Counted from the first letter of the stretch, positions 38,737 to 48,782 are shown. The stretch is DNA of 64,000 nt from Cedecea neteri (GCF_000758325.1 NZ_CP009459.1:2976001-3040000), one strand, 5' to 3'. Numbers and translations: made by a program. The notes: generated by a model not told the origin, from the letters alone.

Positions 38737-39171
38737 GGTATTACTCCGTTTTTGTCAGGCCTGAGCGAATGCGTGGCCCATTTTGAGGCTGAAAAGATAA
38801 CATACCCCCAACGACACCAGCCAGACCTCAAAAGGATTATCACCGCATCTATATACTTGGGCGAAGACTGAAAATAATGGCCGGGCGTGGAAAAAAAGTT
38901 TGATAATTACCTGACTCATCACCCGAAATAGTTAGCGTCAGGCTGTCTGATTGCGGCAGTGATTATTTCCCCGGCGAAGGCAATAATAATCTCTTTCATG
39001 GTCATTTGATTTACTTTTCTTTAACGCAAATGCAAACTTTATATTTTCATTTTAAACAGCCGGTGACATAAATAATTTGCCAACTATTCTGGAATATCGC
39101 CCACGGTTGTCCCGTTGAGCCTCAGGCAGGGCGGGGTTATAGTAGCGCCAGCTAACTCAGGAGGATTGACC
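38737..39171. promoter_or_regulatory. ogt / smrA intergenic region
   Basis: About 435 bases that hold the promoters of ogt (leftward) and smrA (rightward). In E. coli abg genes and the McaS small RNA lie upstream of smrA; I do not recognise either here. One small minus-strand ORF is listed separately. Confidence 0.4.
38919..39005 (-). CDS. Possible 28-residue small protein
   Basis: The frame from ATG at 39005 reads MTMKEIIIAFAGEIITAAI, then RQPDANYFG and stop. The hydrophobic first part could form a short membrane helix. There is only a weak purine-rich stretch before the ATG and I know no homologue. It may be chance. Confidence 0.2.
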   Translation of the reverse strand: MTMKEIIIAFAGEIITAAIRQPDANYFG

Positions 39172-39735
39172 GTGAACCTTGACGACAAATCGCTGTTTCT
39201 TGACGCCATGGAGGATGTCAAACCGCTGAAAAACTGTGCGGACAGCCAGTGGATCAAACCTCAGAAAGATCGCATTGGCGTAAAGCCAGACACTACCCAA
39301 CTGGACAACTTTCTCACCACCGATTTTCTGGACATCATTCCCCTCGACACGCCGCTGGAGTACAAGCGTGAGGGCCTACAGAGCGGCGTACTGGACAAGC
39401 TCCGGCTCGGAAAATACAGCCAGCAAGCAAGCCTTAATCTGCTCCGCCAGCCCGTGGAGCGCTGCCGGCAGATGCTGTTTGCCTATATTATGCAGGCTAA
39501 GCAGGATGGCCTGCGTAATCTGCTGATCGTGCACGGCAAAGGGCGAGAAGATAAATCCCATGCCAACGTGGTGCGTAGCTTCCTTGGGCGCTGGCTGGCC
39601 GAGTTTGACGAAGTGCAGGCTTTTTGCGTGGCGATGCCGCACCACGGCGGCAGCGGGGCCTGCTATGTGGCTTTAAAAAAATCAGAGCAGGCCAAACTGG
39701 AAACCTGGGAGAAACACGCCAAACGAAGCCGTTGA
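39172..39735 (+). CDS. smrA: Smr-domain DNA endonuclease SmrA
   Basis: 187 residues, the E. coli length. The GTG start gives MNLDDKSLFLDAMEDVKPLK and is preceded by CAGGAGGATTGACC. The C-terminal Smr domain carries NLLIVHGKGREDKSHANVVRSFL, the HGKG motif, and MPHHGGSGACYVAL. Such proteins nick or bind DNA. It converges on ydcI with 24 bases between stops. Confidence 0.94.
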   Translation: MNLDDKSLFLDAMEDVKPLKNCADSQWIKPQKDRIGVKPDTTQLDNFLTTDFLDIIPLDTPLEYKREGLQSGVLDKLRLGKYSQQASLNLLRQPVERCRQMLFAYIMQAKQDGLRNLLIVHGKGREDKSHANVVRSFLGRWLAEFDEVQAFCVAMPHHGGSGACYVALKKSEQAKLETWEKHAKRSR

Positions 39736-39759
39736 GCGGCGGGATGGCGGTGACCTCCC

Positions 39760-40683
39760 TCAGGACGGCATTGATTTCCGAATCGAAGACAGCAGAATTT
39801 GCGCGGCCGTTGAGAGCTGAGTGTCCACTCGCGTAAGAATACCAATAGGTTCCCCGACGCCCGGAATCGGAACAGGAAGTGCGGTCAGCGTACCCTGGCG
39901 TAAATCGTCCTTCACCGCGCCGGAAGGCACAAACCAGACATAGTTGTAGTCTACGGTCAGCTGGCGAGAGAGCGAAGCCGAAAGCGTTTCGATACAGGTG
40001 GAAGGCAGTTTGCAGCCCTGTGAAGCGAGCAAAGATTCCGCGTTATCGCGCGGCACCGTACCCTGGGGAGAAACCACCGCAGGCCATTCCATCACCCGGC
40101 TAAGGGTGATATTTTCATGCAGCAGCGGGTGATTAGGGCGAACAACCAGCTTGAGAGACTCAAGGAACAGCAGTTCATAATTCAGGCCCGTCATCAGCTC
40201 AGGATCGGACATGCGCCCGATGCCTAAATCCAGTTCCCCGGACTTTAGCCCTGCCAGCAGCATGGTGTTATTCATGGTGCCGACCTGCAGGGTGACGTCG
40301 CTTTGCTGCCTATGAAACTCGCCGATCACCGCCGGTAAAATACCCAACGCGGCGGTAGGCAGCGCGCCAATTCGTATCACATCAGAAGGCCGGTCTTCCC
40401 GGCGGACAAACGACTGCCCGGCATGATTCAGGGCATCCAGAACTTTTACCGCATGGGTTAAAAACTGCTCGCCGGTGAGCGTAAGCTGAGCGCCTAACCG
40501 CCCGCGTTCGAACAGGCGTGTACCGGTAAGCTGCTCCAGTTCATTGAGGGTTTTGGAGAGCGCAGGCTGGCTCAGGTTAAGAGTTTCAGCCGCGCGGCCC
40601 AGTGTTCCCTGCTGAGCGACGGCCACGAAAGTATGTAAATGGCGCAAGCGAATGCGCTGACTGAAGAGACCATTTTTTTCCAT
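39760..40683 (-). CDS. ydcI: LysR-family regulator YdcI
   Basis: 307 residues. The N-terminus SQRIRLRHLHTFVAVAQQG and the HTH TLGRAAETLNLSQPALSKTL are nearly identical to E. coli YdcI. So is ELDLGIGRMSDPELMTGLNY. YdcI is a LysR regulator linked to acid stress and growth control. The ATG at 40683 was chosen over a TTG two codons earlier. It is divergent from ydcJ; a palindrome lies between. Confidence 0.92.
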   Translation of the reverse strand: MEKNGLFSQRIRLRHLHTFVAVAQQGTLGRAAETLNLSQPALSKTLNELEQLTGTRLFERGRLGAQLTLTGEQFLTHAVKVLDALNHAGQSFVRREDRPSDVIRIGALPTAALGILPAVIGEFHRQQSDVTLQVGTMNNTMLLAGLKSGELDLGIGRMSDPELMTGLNYELLFLESLKLVVRPNHPLLHENITLSRVMEWPAVVSPQGTVPRDNAESLLASQGCKLPSTCIETLSASLSRQLTVDYNYVWFVPSGAVKDDLRQGTLTALPVPIPGVGEPIGILTRVDTQLSTAAQILLSSIRKSMPS

Positions 40684-41061
40684 AAGCAATGTTAAAAACA
40701 GTCCGGCTTCGCTGACAAGCCTCGGTGTTGAATTTTGATAACTTCATTGCAAAATATTATTAACATTTCGTTATGGCCAGGTACATAACCGCTTTAAATC
40801 AGAGAAGATTTTTTCGACAAAAGGGCGCTATTTTGCTGAAAAGTGATGCCAGTCGGCAGATTTTAACGCGGCCTGTTTTAGTTAATTTTTTGTTAATTTA
40901 TAATCTTTGTGGCGGGCATTCTGCATAACGCTGCGTTATGTAATATGCTGAAAAAATTACTTTTTAGGTGCTGCAAAGCAGATCACAAAATGGAAATTCT
41001 TCCTGATAAGTGATCCACCAGGTTCTACGCTTTCAGCACTATCCACTGGAGGCATGACATC
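40684..41061. promoter_or_regulatory. Divergent ydcI / ydcJ region with a palindrome
   Basis: About 380 AT-rich bases. A perfect inverted repeat CATAACGC-T-GCGTTATG is at 40924-40940, downstream of a TATAAT (40899-40904) that could be a ydcJ -10 element. The position would suit repression by YdcI. No gene is visible. Confidence 0.5.
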
Positions 41062-42405
41062 ATGGCGAACACCCTCACGGCCGATGAGATTCGGGACAAA
41101 TTTTCGCAAGCTATGTCGGCGATGTACCAGCAAGAAGTTCCGCAGTACGGCACGCTGTTAGAACTGGTGGCGGATGTAAACCTGGCCGTGCTGGAACACG
41201 ATCCTGAGCTGCACCAGCAACTCGAAAATGCCGACGAGCTGGCAAGATTAAACGTAGAGCGCCACGGCGCGATTCGCGTAGGGAAGGCCGAAGAGCTGGC
41301 GGTGCTGAAGCGAATTTTCGCGGTGATGGGCATGCATCCGGTGGGCTACTACGATCTTTCCCAGGCCGGGGTGCCGGTGCATTCGACCGCTTTTCGCCCG
41401 ATTGACGACCAGGCGCTGGCACGAAATCCCTTCCGCGTGTTTACCTCTTTATTGCGTCTGGAGCTTATCGACAACCCGACGCTAAGGGCCCGTGCTGCCG
41501 CCATTCTCGATAAACGCGACATTTTCACTCCCCGCTGCCGCGAAATGCTCGATCTTCACGACAGGCAGGGCGGATTCAGCGAGGCAGAGGCGAACACCTT
41601 TGTGGCTGAAGCGCTGGAAACGTTCCGCTGGCATCAGCATGCCACGGTTGACGCCGACACATACCGCGCTCTGCATGACGAACACCGCCTGATTGCCGAT
41701 GTGGTTTGCTTCCGCGGCTGTCACATTAACCATCTCACGCCGCGCACGCTGGATATCGACCGCGTTCAGGCGATGATGCCGGAGCGGGGTATCTCGCCCA
41801 AAGCCATTATTGAAGGCCCGCCTCGCCGGGAACGGCCCATTCTGCTGCGTCAGACCAGTTTTAAAGCGCTGGAAGAGCCTATTTTGTTTGCCGGTGAGCA
41901 CCACGGCACGCACACCGCCCGGTTTGGTGAGATTGAACAGCGCGGCGTGGCGCTGACGCCGAAAGGCCGCGCGCTGTATGATGAATTATTGCTCGAAGCG
42001 GGTAACGGCACGGACAACCTAAGCCATCAGCAGCATTTGCAGGAAGTGTTCAGCCGCTTCCCGGACAGCGATGCGCTGCTACGTCGCCAGGGGCTGGCCT
42101 ATTTTCGCTACCGCCTGACGCCGGTGGGGGACATGCATCGCCAGTCCATCAAACCAGGCGACGATCCGCAGTTGCTGATTGAGCGCGGCTGGCTCATCGC
42201 CCAGCCTATTATCTATGAAGACTTCCTGCCGGTTAGCGCCGCGGGCATCTTCCAGTCAAATTTAGGCAGTGACGGTGGGCAGCGGCAGCACGGGCACTCC
42301 AGCCGCAGCGAGTTCGAAACGGCGCTGGGTGCGGCGGTCGCCGATGAATTCAGCCTTTATCAACAGGCGGAGGATCGCAGCAAACGCCGTTGCGGTTTAC
42401 TGTAA
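41062..42405 (+). CDS. ydcJ: VOC-family 2-oxoadipate dioxygenase/decarboxylase (HglS/YdcJ, DUF1338)
   Basis: 447 residues, equal to E. coli YdcJ. The first metal His is in NVERHGAIRVG (about 68), a second in RGCHINHLTP and the Glu ligand in ARFGEIEQRG. Relatives convert 2-oxoadipate to D-2-hydroxyglutarate in lysine breakdown. The second of two close ATG codons was taken, with TGGAGG nine bases upstream. It is followed by an esterase gene 41 bases later. Confidence 0.9.
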   Translation: MANTLTADEIRDKFSQAMSAMYQQEVPQYGTLLELVADVNLAVLEHDPELHQQLENADELARLNVERHGAIRVGKAEELAVLKRIFAVMGMHPVGYYDLSQAGVPVHSTAFRPIDDQALARNPFRVFTSLLRLELIDNPTLRARAAAILDKRDIFTPRCREMLDLHDRQGGFSEAEANTFVAEALETFRWHQHATVDADTYRALHDEHRLIADVVCFRGCHINHLTPRTLDIDRVQAMMPERGISPKAIIEGPPRRERPILLRQTSFKALEEPILFAGEHHGTHTARFGEIEQRGVALTPKGRALYDELLLEAGNGTDNLSHQQHLQEVFSRFPDSDALLRRQGLAYFRYRLTPVGDMHRQSIKPGDDPQLLIERGWLIAQPIIYEDFLPVSAAGIFQSNLGSDGGQRQHGHSSRSEFETALGAAVADEFSLYQQAEDRSKRRCGLL

Positions 42406-42446
42406 ACGCGTTACCCTGCTGGAATGTCAGTCACAAGGAACAGCAG

Positions 42447-43949
42447 ATGGAACACGTTGTTAACGTCGCTCAGGGTCAACTGAGCGGCGCCCTTCAGGGG
42501 AATATTGCGGTGTATCGCGGTATTCCCTTTGCCATGCCTCCCACTGGAAATCTGCGCTGGCGAGCGCCTCAGCCGCCAGAAAACTGGCAAGGTATTCGCG
42601 TCGCCGATACCTTCGCTCCGGCCTGCTGGCAAAGCCTGGAATACTGTAAAGCCGTCGGCGGCGGCGATCCGGGCCAGTTCTCAGAAGACTGCCTTTACCT
42701 CAATATCTGGACACCCGCCCGTGGAACGGGCAAACCCTTGCCGGTGATGGTCTGGCTGCATGGGGGAGGCTACACCATCGGGGCTGGCTCTTTGCCGCCG
42801 TATGATGGCGCTGCGCTGGCCTCGCGCGGCGTGGTGTTAGTGACGGTGAACTACCGGCTTGGGCATCTGGGCTTTTTTGCTCATCCTGCATTGGATGAAG
42901 AAAACCCGGAAGGGCCGATTCACAACTTTGCCTTGCTCGACCAGATAGCTGCGCTGAAGTGGGTGCGGGACAACATCGCAGCTTTTGGCGGGGACGCTAG
43001 CAACGTTACGCTGTTTGGCGAGTCAGCAGGCGCTCGCAGCGTGCTTTCTCTGCTGGCGTCGCCTTTGGCCAGCGGCCTGTTCCACAAAGGAATCATACAA
43101 AGCGCCTATACGCTGCCGGATGTCGATCGCCGTAAAGCGTTGAAGCGCGGCGTGGCGGTGGCAGAGCATTTTGGGCTTAAAAATGCAGATGCTGAAGCGC
43201 TGCGTTCCCTTCCCGCCAGTGAACTATGGGCGCTGGAGGCCCCGCTAAACATCGGGCCGACGCCCGTCAGCGGCGACATTGTTCTGCCTGAACCGATGCT
43301 GGACACGTTTTTTGCCGGACGGCAGCACCGCATGCCGCTGATGGTGGGCAGCAACAGCGATGAGGCCAGCGTGCTGAGCTACTTCGGGATTGACCCTGCG
43401 GGCCAGGTTGAGCTTCTGCGTCGGGAAAAGCGTTTTGGCCTGGGGCTGATCAAGCTGCTGTATCCTGGCGTTAAAGGCGATGCTGAGCTGGGGCGTCAGG
43501 TGTGCCGGGACATGGCCTTTACCACGCTGGGGTTTGTGGTGATGCAGGCGCAGCAGCGCGCGGGCCAGCCCTGCTGGCGGTATTATTTTGACTACGTGGC
43601 GGAGGCCGAGCGTGAAACTTACGCCAACGGCACCTGGCACGGCAACGAAGTGGCTTATGTGTTTAACACGCTGCAGCTTTCCCCGCCTGCCAGTGAATAT
43701 GTGACTGAACGTGACCTGCAGTTTGCCGCTCAGATTGGCGATTATTGGGTCAGCTTCGCCCGCAGCGCCGGGGCGCGCAGCAAAGCGTTACCTGGGCCGT
43801 TAAGCTGGCCTGCCAGCACCAAAGGGCGAGACCGCACCTTGCGGCTGGGCGTTCATCTGCGGGGGCAGTTTAAGGTAGAAAATCGCTTTATGCGGCTGAG
43901 AATGCAGTTATTTAAGCGAGTGATGAAACACCACGTTAGTCTGGACTGA
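42447..43949 (+). CDS. Type-B carboxylesterase/lipase
   Basis: 500 residues of the alpha/beta-hydrolase COesterase family. The oxyanion hole is HGGG (about 105-108), SEDCLYLNIW is the type-B signature and the nucleophile Ser193 sits in FGESAGARSV. It has no signal peptide, so a cytoplasmic esterase of unknown substrate. The ATG following AAGGAACAGCAG was chosen. Its last 14 bases overlap the 3' end of the convergent LysR gene. It is not found between ydcJ and opgD in E. coli. Confidence 0.88.
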   Translation: MEHVVNVAQGQLSGALQGNIAVYRGIPFAMPPTGNLRWRAPQPPENWQGIRVADTFAPACWQSLEYCKAVGGGDPGQFSEDCLYLNIWTPARGTGKPLPVMVWLHGGGYTIGAGSLPPYDGAALASRGVVLVTVNYRLGHLGFFAHPALDEENPEGPIHNFALLDQIAALKWVRDNIAAFGGDASNVTLFGESAGARSVLSLLASPLASGLFHKGIIQSAYTLPDVDRRKALKRGVAVAEHFGLKNADAEALRSLPASELWALEAPLNIGPTPVSGDIVLPEPMLDTFFAGRQHRMPLMVGSNSDEASVLSYFGIDPAGQVELLRREKRFGLGLIKLLYPGVKGDAELGRQVCRDMAFTTLGFVVMQAQQRAGQPCWRYYFDYVAEAERETYANGTWHGNEVAYVFNTLQLSPPASEYVTERDLQFAAQIGDYWVSFARSAGARSKALPGPLSWPASTKGRDRTLRLGVHLRGQFKVENRFMRLRMQLFKRVMKHHVSLD

Positions 43950-44790
43950 GTAACGCATTGCAAAATGCCTCCAGCCCGGCGGTGCCTTCGCTGCCGGGCT
44001 TCACTGCCAGCCTGTAACTGGCCCCGGTTTTTACGCTCCCGGCAAAAGGCCGCGCTAGCCGTCCGGTACGAAGATCTTCGGCCACCAGCGTTTCGTCTGC
44101 GATGGCTATCCCAAATCCCTGAATGGCGGCGCTGATCGCCAGATCCATAGTGTCGAAATGCTGATTTTTCTGCATCGTTTGCCACGGGGGAGAGGGATTA
44201 TCTGACAGCCACAATGACCAGTCGGTGCGATCGCGAGTCGGGTGCAAAAAGGTTAATCGCTCCCAGTTGCTGCCCTCTGGCGGCATAAGCGCCTGGCTGA
44301 TAACCGGCGTCAGCCTTTCTTCAAACAGCAGCGTGCCGCTTTTGGCCTGCTGACCAAACACGATGGCGGCATCAAACGGCTCGTTTTTGAAATTGACGCC
44401 GTGCTCCACGGTGGTGGTTAACGCTACCTGGATCTCAGGCATACGTTGCTCAAGCTGAATCAGTTTCGGCACCAGCCACCGCATAGCGCAGGTGGGGGCC
44501 TTAAGACGAATAATTTCAGGCTTATGGCAGGCCCGGTCGGCTACGTCCAGCAGCGTGTTAAAGGCGCTCTGGAGATCGGGCAGCAGGGCGCTGCCCTGGG
44601 GCGTGAGGCGTAATCCGCGTGCATGGCGCTCAAATAGCGCAAACCCCAGCCACTGTTCCAGCGCCGCGATTTTACGGCTGACGGCACCCTGGGTCAGGCA
44701 AAGCTCTTTTGCCGCTCTGGTGAGGTTCAGGTGCCTGGCCGTGACCAGGAAAGCATCGAGAGTATTTAGGGGAAAATTACGCCGGGTCAT
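43936..44790 (-). CDS. GcvA-like LysR-family regulator
   Basis: 284 residues. The HTH is LDAFLVTARHLNLTRAAKELCLTQGAVSRKIAALEQWLG and the effector domain starts near 92. The pattern FERHARGLRLTPQG and the TMDLAISAAIQGFGIAIAD stretch are typical of the GcvA subgroup. The start at MTRRNFPLNTL is supported by similarity; 71 further open codons upstream are not family-like. It is divergent from the aminotransferase and likely controls it and the binding protein. Confidence 0.85.
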   Translation of the reverse strand: MTRRNFPLNTLDAFLVTARHLNLTRAAKELCLTQGAVSRKIAALEQWLGFALFERHARGLRLTPQGSALLPDLQSAFNTLLDVADRACHKPEIIRLKAPTCAMRWLVPKLIQLEQRMPEIQVALTTTVEHGVNFKNEPFDAAIVFGQQAKSGTLLFEERLTPVISQALMPPEGSNWERLTFLHPTRDRTDWSLWLSDNPSPPWQTMQKNQHFDTMDLAISAAIQGFGIAIADETLVAEDLRTGRLARPFAGSVKTGASYRLAVKPGSEGTAGLEAFCNALLSPD

Positions 44791-44908
44791 GATGCTCTCC
44801 GCTGAGCTATGCATTTTTCGCATGGCTATTATGACAACAATTCGATTGTCGTGGCAATGGCGGCGATATTGAATAGTTATGCAAATCGCATCACGTTCAG
44901 GAGCCGCT

Positions 44909-46078
44909 ATGGCCATACAAACCCCGGTACAACAACGTTCAAAATTGCCGGACGTCGGAACCACGATTTTTACGGTGATCGGCCAGCTTTCCGCGCAGCA
45001 CAAGGCGATAAATCTTTCTCAGGGTGCCCCCAACTTCCCGTGTGACCCAAAACTGATCGCCGGCGTCACCAAAGCCATGCAGGAAGGGCATAACCAGTAC
45101 GCCCCGATGACCGGCCTGGCATCCCTGAAACAGCTGATTGCCGATAAAGTGGCGAGCCTTTACGGGGCCGTGTATGACCCTGCAGAGGAGGTGCTGGTCA
45201 CCGCCAGCGCCAGCGAAGGGCTTTATTCTGCCATCGGCGGCCTGGTACATCCCGGCGATGAAGTTATCTATTTTGAGCCATCTTTTGACAGCTACGCACC
45301 GATTGTCCGCCTGCAGGGCGCCAAACCGGTGGCGATCAAGCTGAGCCTGCCGGATTTCACCGTTAACTGGGACGAAGTGCGGGCGGCGATTACGCCACGC
45401 ACGCGGATGATTATCGTGAACACGCCGCATAACCCAAGCGGGCAGGTGTTCAGCGCCCATGACCTGGAAATGCTGGCGGCGCTAACCCGCAATACCGACA
45501 TCGTGATTCTGTCCGATGAAGTGTATGAACACATTGTCTTTGACGGCAAAAAGCACCACGGCATGGCGACGCACCCGCAGCTGGCCGAGCGCAGCGTGGT
45601 TGTGTCGTCATTCGGTAAAACCTTCCACGTCACAGGCTGGCGGGTCGGGTATTGCCTGGCCCCGGCGGCGCTGATGGATGAGATCTGCAAGGTGCATCAG
45701 TTCCTGATGTTCTCCGCCGACACGCCGATGCAGTATGCGTTCGCCGACTATATGAGCGATCCGCAAACTTATCTTTCACTGGCGGCGTTTTATCAGCGCA
45801 AGCGTGATTTAATGCAGTCTTTGCTGGCTGATTCGCCGTTTGAACTGCTGCCGAGCGGTGGGTCATTCTTCCTGCTGGCCCGCTTCGGGCACTTCAGCGA
45901 TGAGTCCGACAGCGAGATGGTGAAGCGGCTAATCACCGATTACGGCGTGGCGACCATTCCGCTCTCCGCGTTTTATACCGATGGTACTGACAATAAAATT
46001 ATCCGGCTCTCATTTGCCAAAGATGAAGCTACATTACGGGCGGGCGCTGAGGCGCTGTGCCGGGTTAAGCCACGCTGA
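44909..46078 (+). CDS. Pyridoxal-phosphate aminotransferase, class I/II (methionine aminotransferase-like)
   Basis: 389 residues. The PLP-binding Lys is in VSSFGKTFHVTGWRVGYC. NTPHNPSGQVF and LSDEVYEHIVFDG are the standard fold-type I contacts. It resembles E. coli YbdL in KLP..GTTIFT at the N-terminus and NQYAPMTG. It probably acts on methionine or other hydrophobic amino acids. The ATG after CAGGAGCCGCT was chosen. The binding-protein gene follows nine bases later, so uptake and transamination may be linked. Confidence 0.87.
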   Translation: MAIQTPVQQRSKLPDVGTTIFTVIGQLSAQHKAINLSQGAPNFPCDPKLIAGVTKAMQEGHNQYAPMTGLASLKQLIADKVASLYGAVYDPAEEVLVTASASEGLYSAIGGLVHPGDEVIYFEPSFDSYAPIVRLQGAKPVAIKLSLPDFTVNWDEVRAAITPRTRMIIVNTPHNPSGQVFSAHDLEMLAALTRNTDIVILSDEVYEHIVFDGKKHHGMATHPQLAERSVVVSSFGKTFHVTGWRVGYCLAPAALMDEICKVHQFLMFSADTPMQYAFADYMSDPQTYLSLAAFYQRKRDLMQSLLADSPFELLPSGGSFFLLARFGHFSDESDSEMVKRLITDYGVATIPLSAFYTDGTDNKIIRLSFAKDEATLRAGAEALCRVKPR

Positions 46079-46087
46079 TAAGGGGTC

Positions 46088-46867
46088 ATGATGAAAAAAG
46101 TTTATGCGCTAAGTTTGCTTCTTGGGCTGTGTTCTTCGTTTTCTGCGCTGGCAGCCGGTGAGCTGCGCTATGGCCTCGAAGCGGAATATCCCCCGTTTGA
46201 AAGCCGCAACAGCGCGGGCGAGCTGGAAGGGTTTGACGTCGAGCTGGGGAAAGCCATTTGCCAGGCGGCCAGCCTCAAATGTACCTGGGTTGAAACGTCG
46301 TTCGATTCGCTGATCCCAGGGCTGGTGGCGAAGAAGTTTGACGCCATCAACTCGGCAATGAACATCACCGAGCAGCGCCGCAAGAGTATTGATTTTACCC
46401 AGCCAATCTACCGTATCCCGTCTCAACTGGTGGGCAAAGAAGGCAGTGGCCTTGAAGCCACGCCGGAAGGGCTGAAAGGCAAAACCATCGGCGTGCTCCA
46501 GGGCTCCATTCAGGAAACCTATGCCAAAGAGCACTGGGAAAAGCAGGGCGTGAACGTCGTGTCGTACAAAGACCAGAACATGGCCTGGGCTGATTTGCTG
46601 AATGGCCGTATTGATGCCTCGCTGGTGATGTCCGCTGCGGGCCAGGCTGGCTTCCTCAGCACGCCGCAGGGTAAGGGCTTTGGCTTTATCGGCAAGCCGG
46701 TTAGCGACGACACCATCCTCGGCAGCGGGATTGGTTTTGGTCTGCGTAAAGGTGACGCGGTCACGAAAAAAGAGCTGGATGCGGCCATAGATAAAGTGAA
46801 AGCCGACGGCACCGTGACGAAGCTTGCACAGAAGTTCTTCCCTGGCATCGACGTTAGCGTGAAGTAA
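46088..46867 (+). CDS. Periplasmic amino-acid-binding protein (ArgT/HisJ-like)
   Basis: 259 residues. The Sec signal peptide (MMKKVYALSLLLGLCSSFSALA) is followed by the type-2 periplasmic fold: RYGLEAEYPPFESRNSAGELEGFDVELGKAI, then AINSAMNITEQRRKSIDFTQPIY. These are polar-amino-acid ABC receptor signatures. No permease or ATPase gene lies nearby, so it must use partners encoded elsewhere. Two adjacent ATG codons are possible starts after AAGGGG. It is in an operon with the aminotransferase. Confidence 0.88.
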   Translation: MMKKVYALSLLLGLCSSFSALAAGELRYGLEAEYPPFESRNSAGELEGFDVELGKAICQAASLKCTWVETSFDSLIPGLVAKKFDAINSAMNITEQRRKSIDFTQPIYRIPSQLVGKEGSGLEATPEGLKGKTIGVLQGSIQETYAKEHWEKQGVNVVSYKDQNMAWADLLNGRIDASLVMSAAGQAGFLSTPQGKGFGFIGKPVSDDTILGSGIGFGLRKGDAVTKKELDAAIDKVKADGTVTKLAQKFFPGIDVSVK

Positions 46868-47121
46868 CGTTTATCAGGGCTCGTCGGCACAATGGCTGAC
46901 GGGCCTTGAACGCTTTTTTCGCCAGGCCATGGCGAATTTTTCGGTGATATCTGGTTTCCTGAAAAAAAACTTTCGTTCCTCCCCCAAACGCCTTCTCCGC
47001 CCATTGGATTCACTGTGAATTTTGTCTAGAGTGTGCGGTCGTACAGGTAGCAGTCTCTTGCCGCTGTTCTTCCCGCCGGGAGGAACAAAACACATCGACA
47101 CATAAGGACGATTTCTCAGGC

Positions 47122-48777
47122 ATGAATCGCAGACGTTTTATCCAGGCCTCTATGGCTCTCGCCGCTGCCTGCGGCACGCCAACCCTTGCCACGCTGTTCT
47201 CCCGAAGCGCCTTTGCTGCCGAATCAGGTATCGCAGACGGGCATTCAACCGCCTTCGATTTTGCGGTGCTTCAGGGCATGGCGCACGACCTGTCGAAAAA
47301 ACCATGGGGCGGTGCACCGCGCGCGCTGCCCAACACGCTGGCTAACCTGACGCCTCAGGCTTATAACGCCATTCAGTACGACGCCGATCATTCGCTGTGG
47401 AACAACATCGAAAACCGCCAGCTTGACGTGCAATTTTTCCACGTCGGCATGGGGTTCCGCCGCCGCGTCAGAATGTTCTCGCTGGATTCCGCCACCCATC
47501 AGGCGCGCGAGATCCACTTCCGCCCTGAATTGTTTAACTACAACAATGCCGGCGTGGACACCAAACAGCTCGAAGGCCAGACGGATCTTGGTTTTGCCGG
47601 CCTGAAAGTCTTCAAAGCACCTGAGCTGGCGCGACGTGACGTCGTGTCCTTCCTCGGGGCAAGCTATTTCCGCGCCGTAGACAGCACATACCAGTACGGC
47701 CTTTCCGCCCGTGGCCTCGCGGTGGATACCTTCACCGACACGCCGGAAGAGTTCCCGGACTTCACCTCGTTCTGGTTCGAAACGCCGAAAGCCTCCGACA
47801 CGACTTTTGTGGTCTATGCCTTACTCGACAGCCCGAGCGTGACCGGCGCGTACAAATTTATTATCAGCTGCGAAGCCGAGCGCGTGGTGATGGAGGTGGA
47901 CAACCACCTTTATGCCCGTAAAGACGTCAAGCAGCTGGGCATCGCGCCGATGACCAGCATGTTTGCCTGCGGCACCAATGAACGCCGGACCTGCGACACC
48001 ATTCACCCGCAAATTCATGACTCCGACCGCCTGGCCATGTGGCGCGGTAACGGCGAGTGGATTTGCCGCCCGCTGAATAATCCGCAGAAACTTCAGTTCA
48101 ACGCCTTTATGGACGAGAACCCCAAAGGCTTTGGCCTGCTGCAGCTGGATCACGACTTTGCCAGCTACCAGGACATCATGGGCTGGTACAACAAGCGTCC
48201 GAGCCTGTGGGTGGAGCCGCGTAACAAGTGGGGTAAAGGCACCGTTGGCCTGATGGAAATCCCGACCACCGGCGAAACGCTCGACAATATTGTCTGCTTC
48301 TGGCAGCCGGAAAAACCGGTCAAAGCCGGGGATGAGTTCGAGTTTAAATATCGCCTCTACTGGAGCGGTCTGCCGCCGGTGACGACGGATCTGGCCCGCG
48401 TTTACGCCACCCGCACCGGGATGGGCAGCTTCCCGGAAGGCTGGGCGCCGGGCGAACACTTCCCGGAGAAATGGTCCCGCCGCTTTGCTATCGACTTTAT
48501 CGGGGGCGACCTGAAAGCCGCCGCGCCGAAGGGCATTGAGCCGGTGATCACGCTCTCCAACGGCGAAGCGAAACAGATTGAGATCCTCTACGTAGAACCG
48601 TTCGACGGCTACCGAATTCTGTTTGACTGGTACCCTACCAACGACTCTACCGACCCGGTCGAGATGCGCATGTTCCTGCGTTGCCAGGGCAAAGCGATCA
48701 GTGAAACCTGGCTTTACCAGTACTTCCCGCCGCCGCCGGACAAACGTAAATACGTCGACGACCGCGAAATGCGTTAA
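47122..48777 (+). CDS. opgD: Glucan biosynthesis protein D (OpgD/MdoD)
   Basis: 551 residues, the E. coli length. The N-terminus [19 protein letters not shown] is a twin-arginine signal. The mature part begins after AFAA, with the conserved [18 protein letters not shown]. It is a periplasmic protein that modifies the backbone of osmoregulated periplasmic glucans. It stands alone with a terminator directly after it. Confidence 0.96.
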   Translation: MNRRRFIQASMALAAACGTPTLATLFSRSAFAAESGIADGHSTAFDFAVLQGMAHDLSKKPWGGAPRALPNTLANLTPQAYNAIQYDADHSLWNNIENRQLDVQFFHVGMGFRRRVRMFSLDSATHQAREIHFRPELFNYNNAGVDTKQLEGQTDLGFAGLKVFKAPELARRDVVSFLGASYFRAVDSTYQYGLSARGLAVDTFTDTPEEFPDFTSFWFETPKASDTTFVVYALLDSPSVTGAYKFIISCEAERVVMEVDNHLYARKDVKQLGIAPMTSMFACGTNERRTCDTIHPQIHDSDRLAMWRGNGEWICRPLNNPQKLQFNAFMDENPKGFGLLQLDHDFASYQDIMGWYNKRPSLWVEPRNKWGKGTVGLMEIPTTGETLDNIVCFWQPEKPVKAGDEFEFKYRLYWSGLPPVTTDLARVYATRTGMGSFPEGWAPGEHFPEKWSRRFAIDFIGGDLKAAAPKGIEPVITLSNGEAKQIEILYVEPFDGYRILFDWYPTNDSTDPVEMRMFLRCQGKAISETWLYQYFPPPPDKRKYVDDREMR

Positions 48778-48782
48778 TCACC

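Noticed and set aside
38737-39171. McaS small RNA upstream of smrA
   Set aside because: E. coli has McaS in this neighbourhood, but nothing in this gap resembles the sequence I recall, and there is no terminator at a suitable place.
46878-46919. Terminator after the amino-acid-binding protein gene
   Set aside because: The stem is imperfect with several G-T pairs, and the T-run is several bases away. It is not strong enough to list as a feature.
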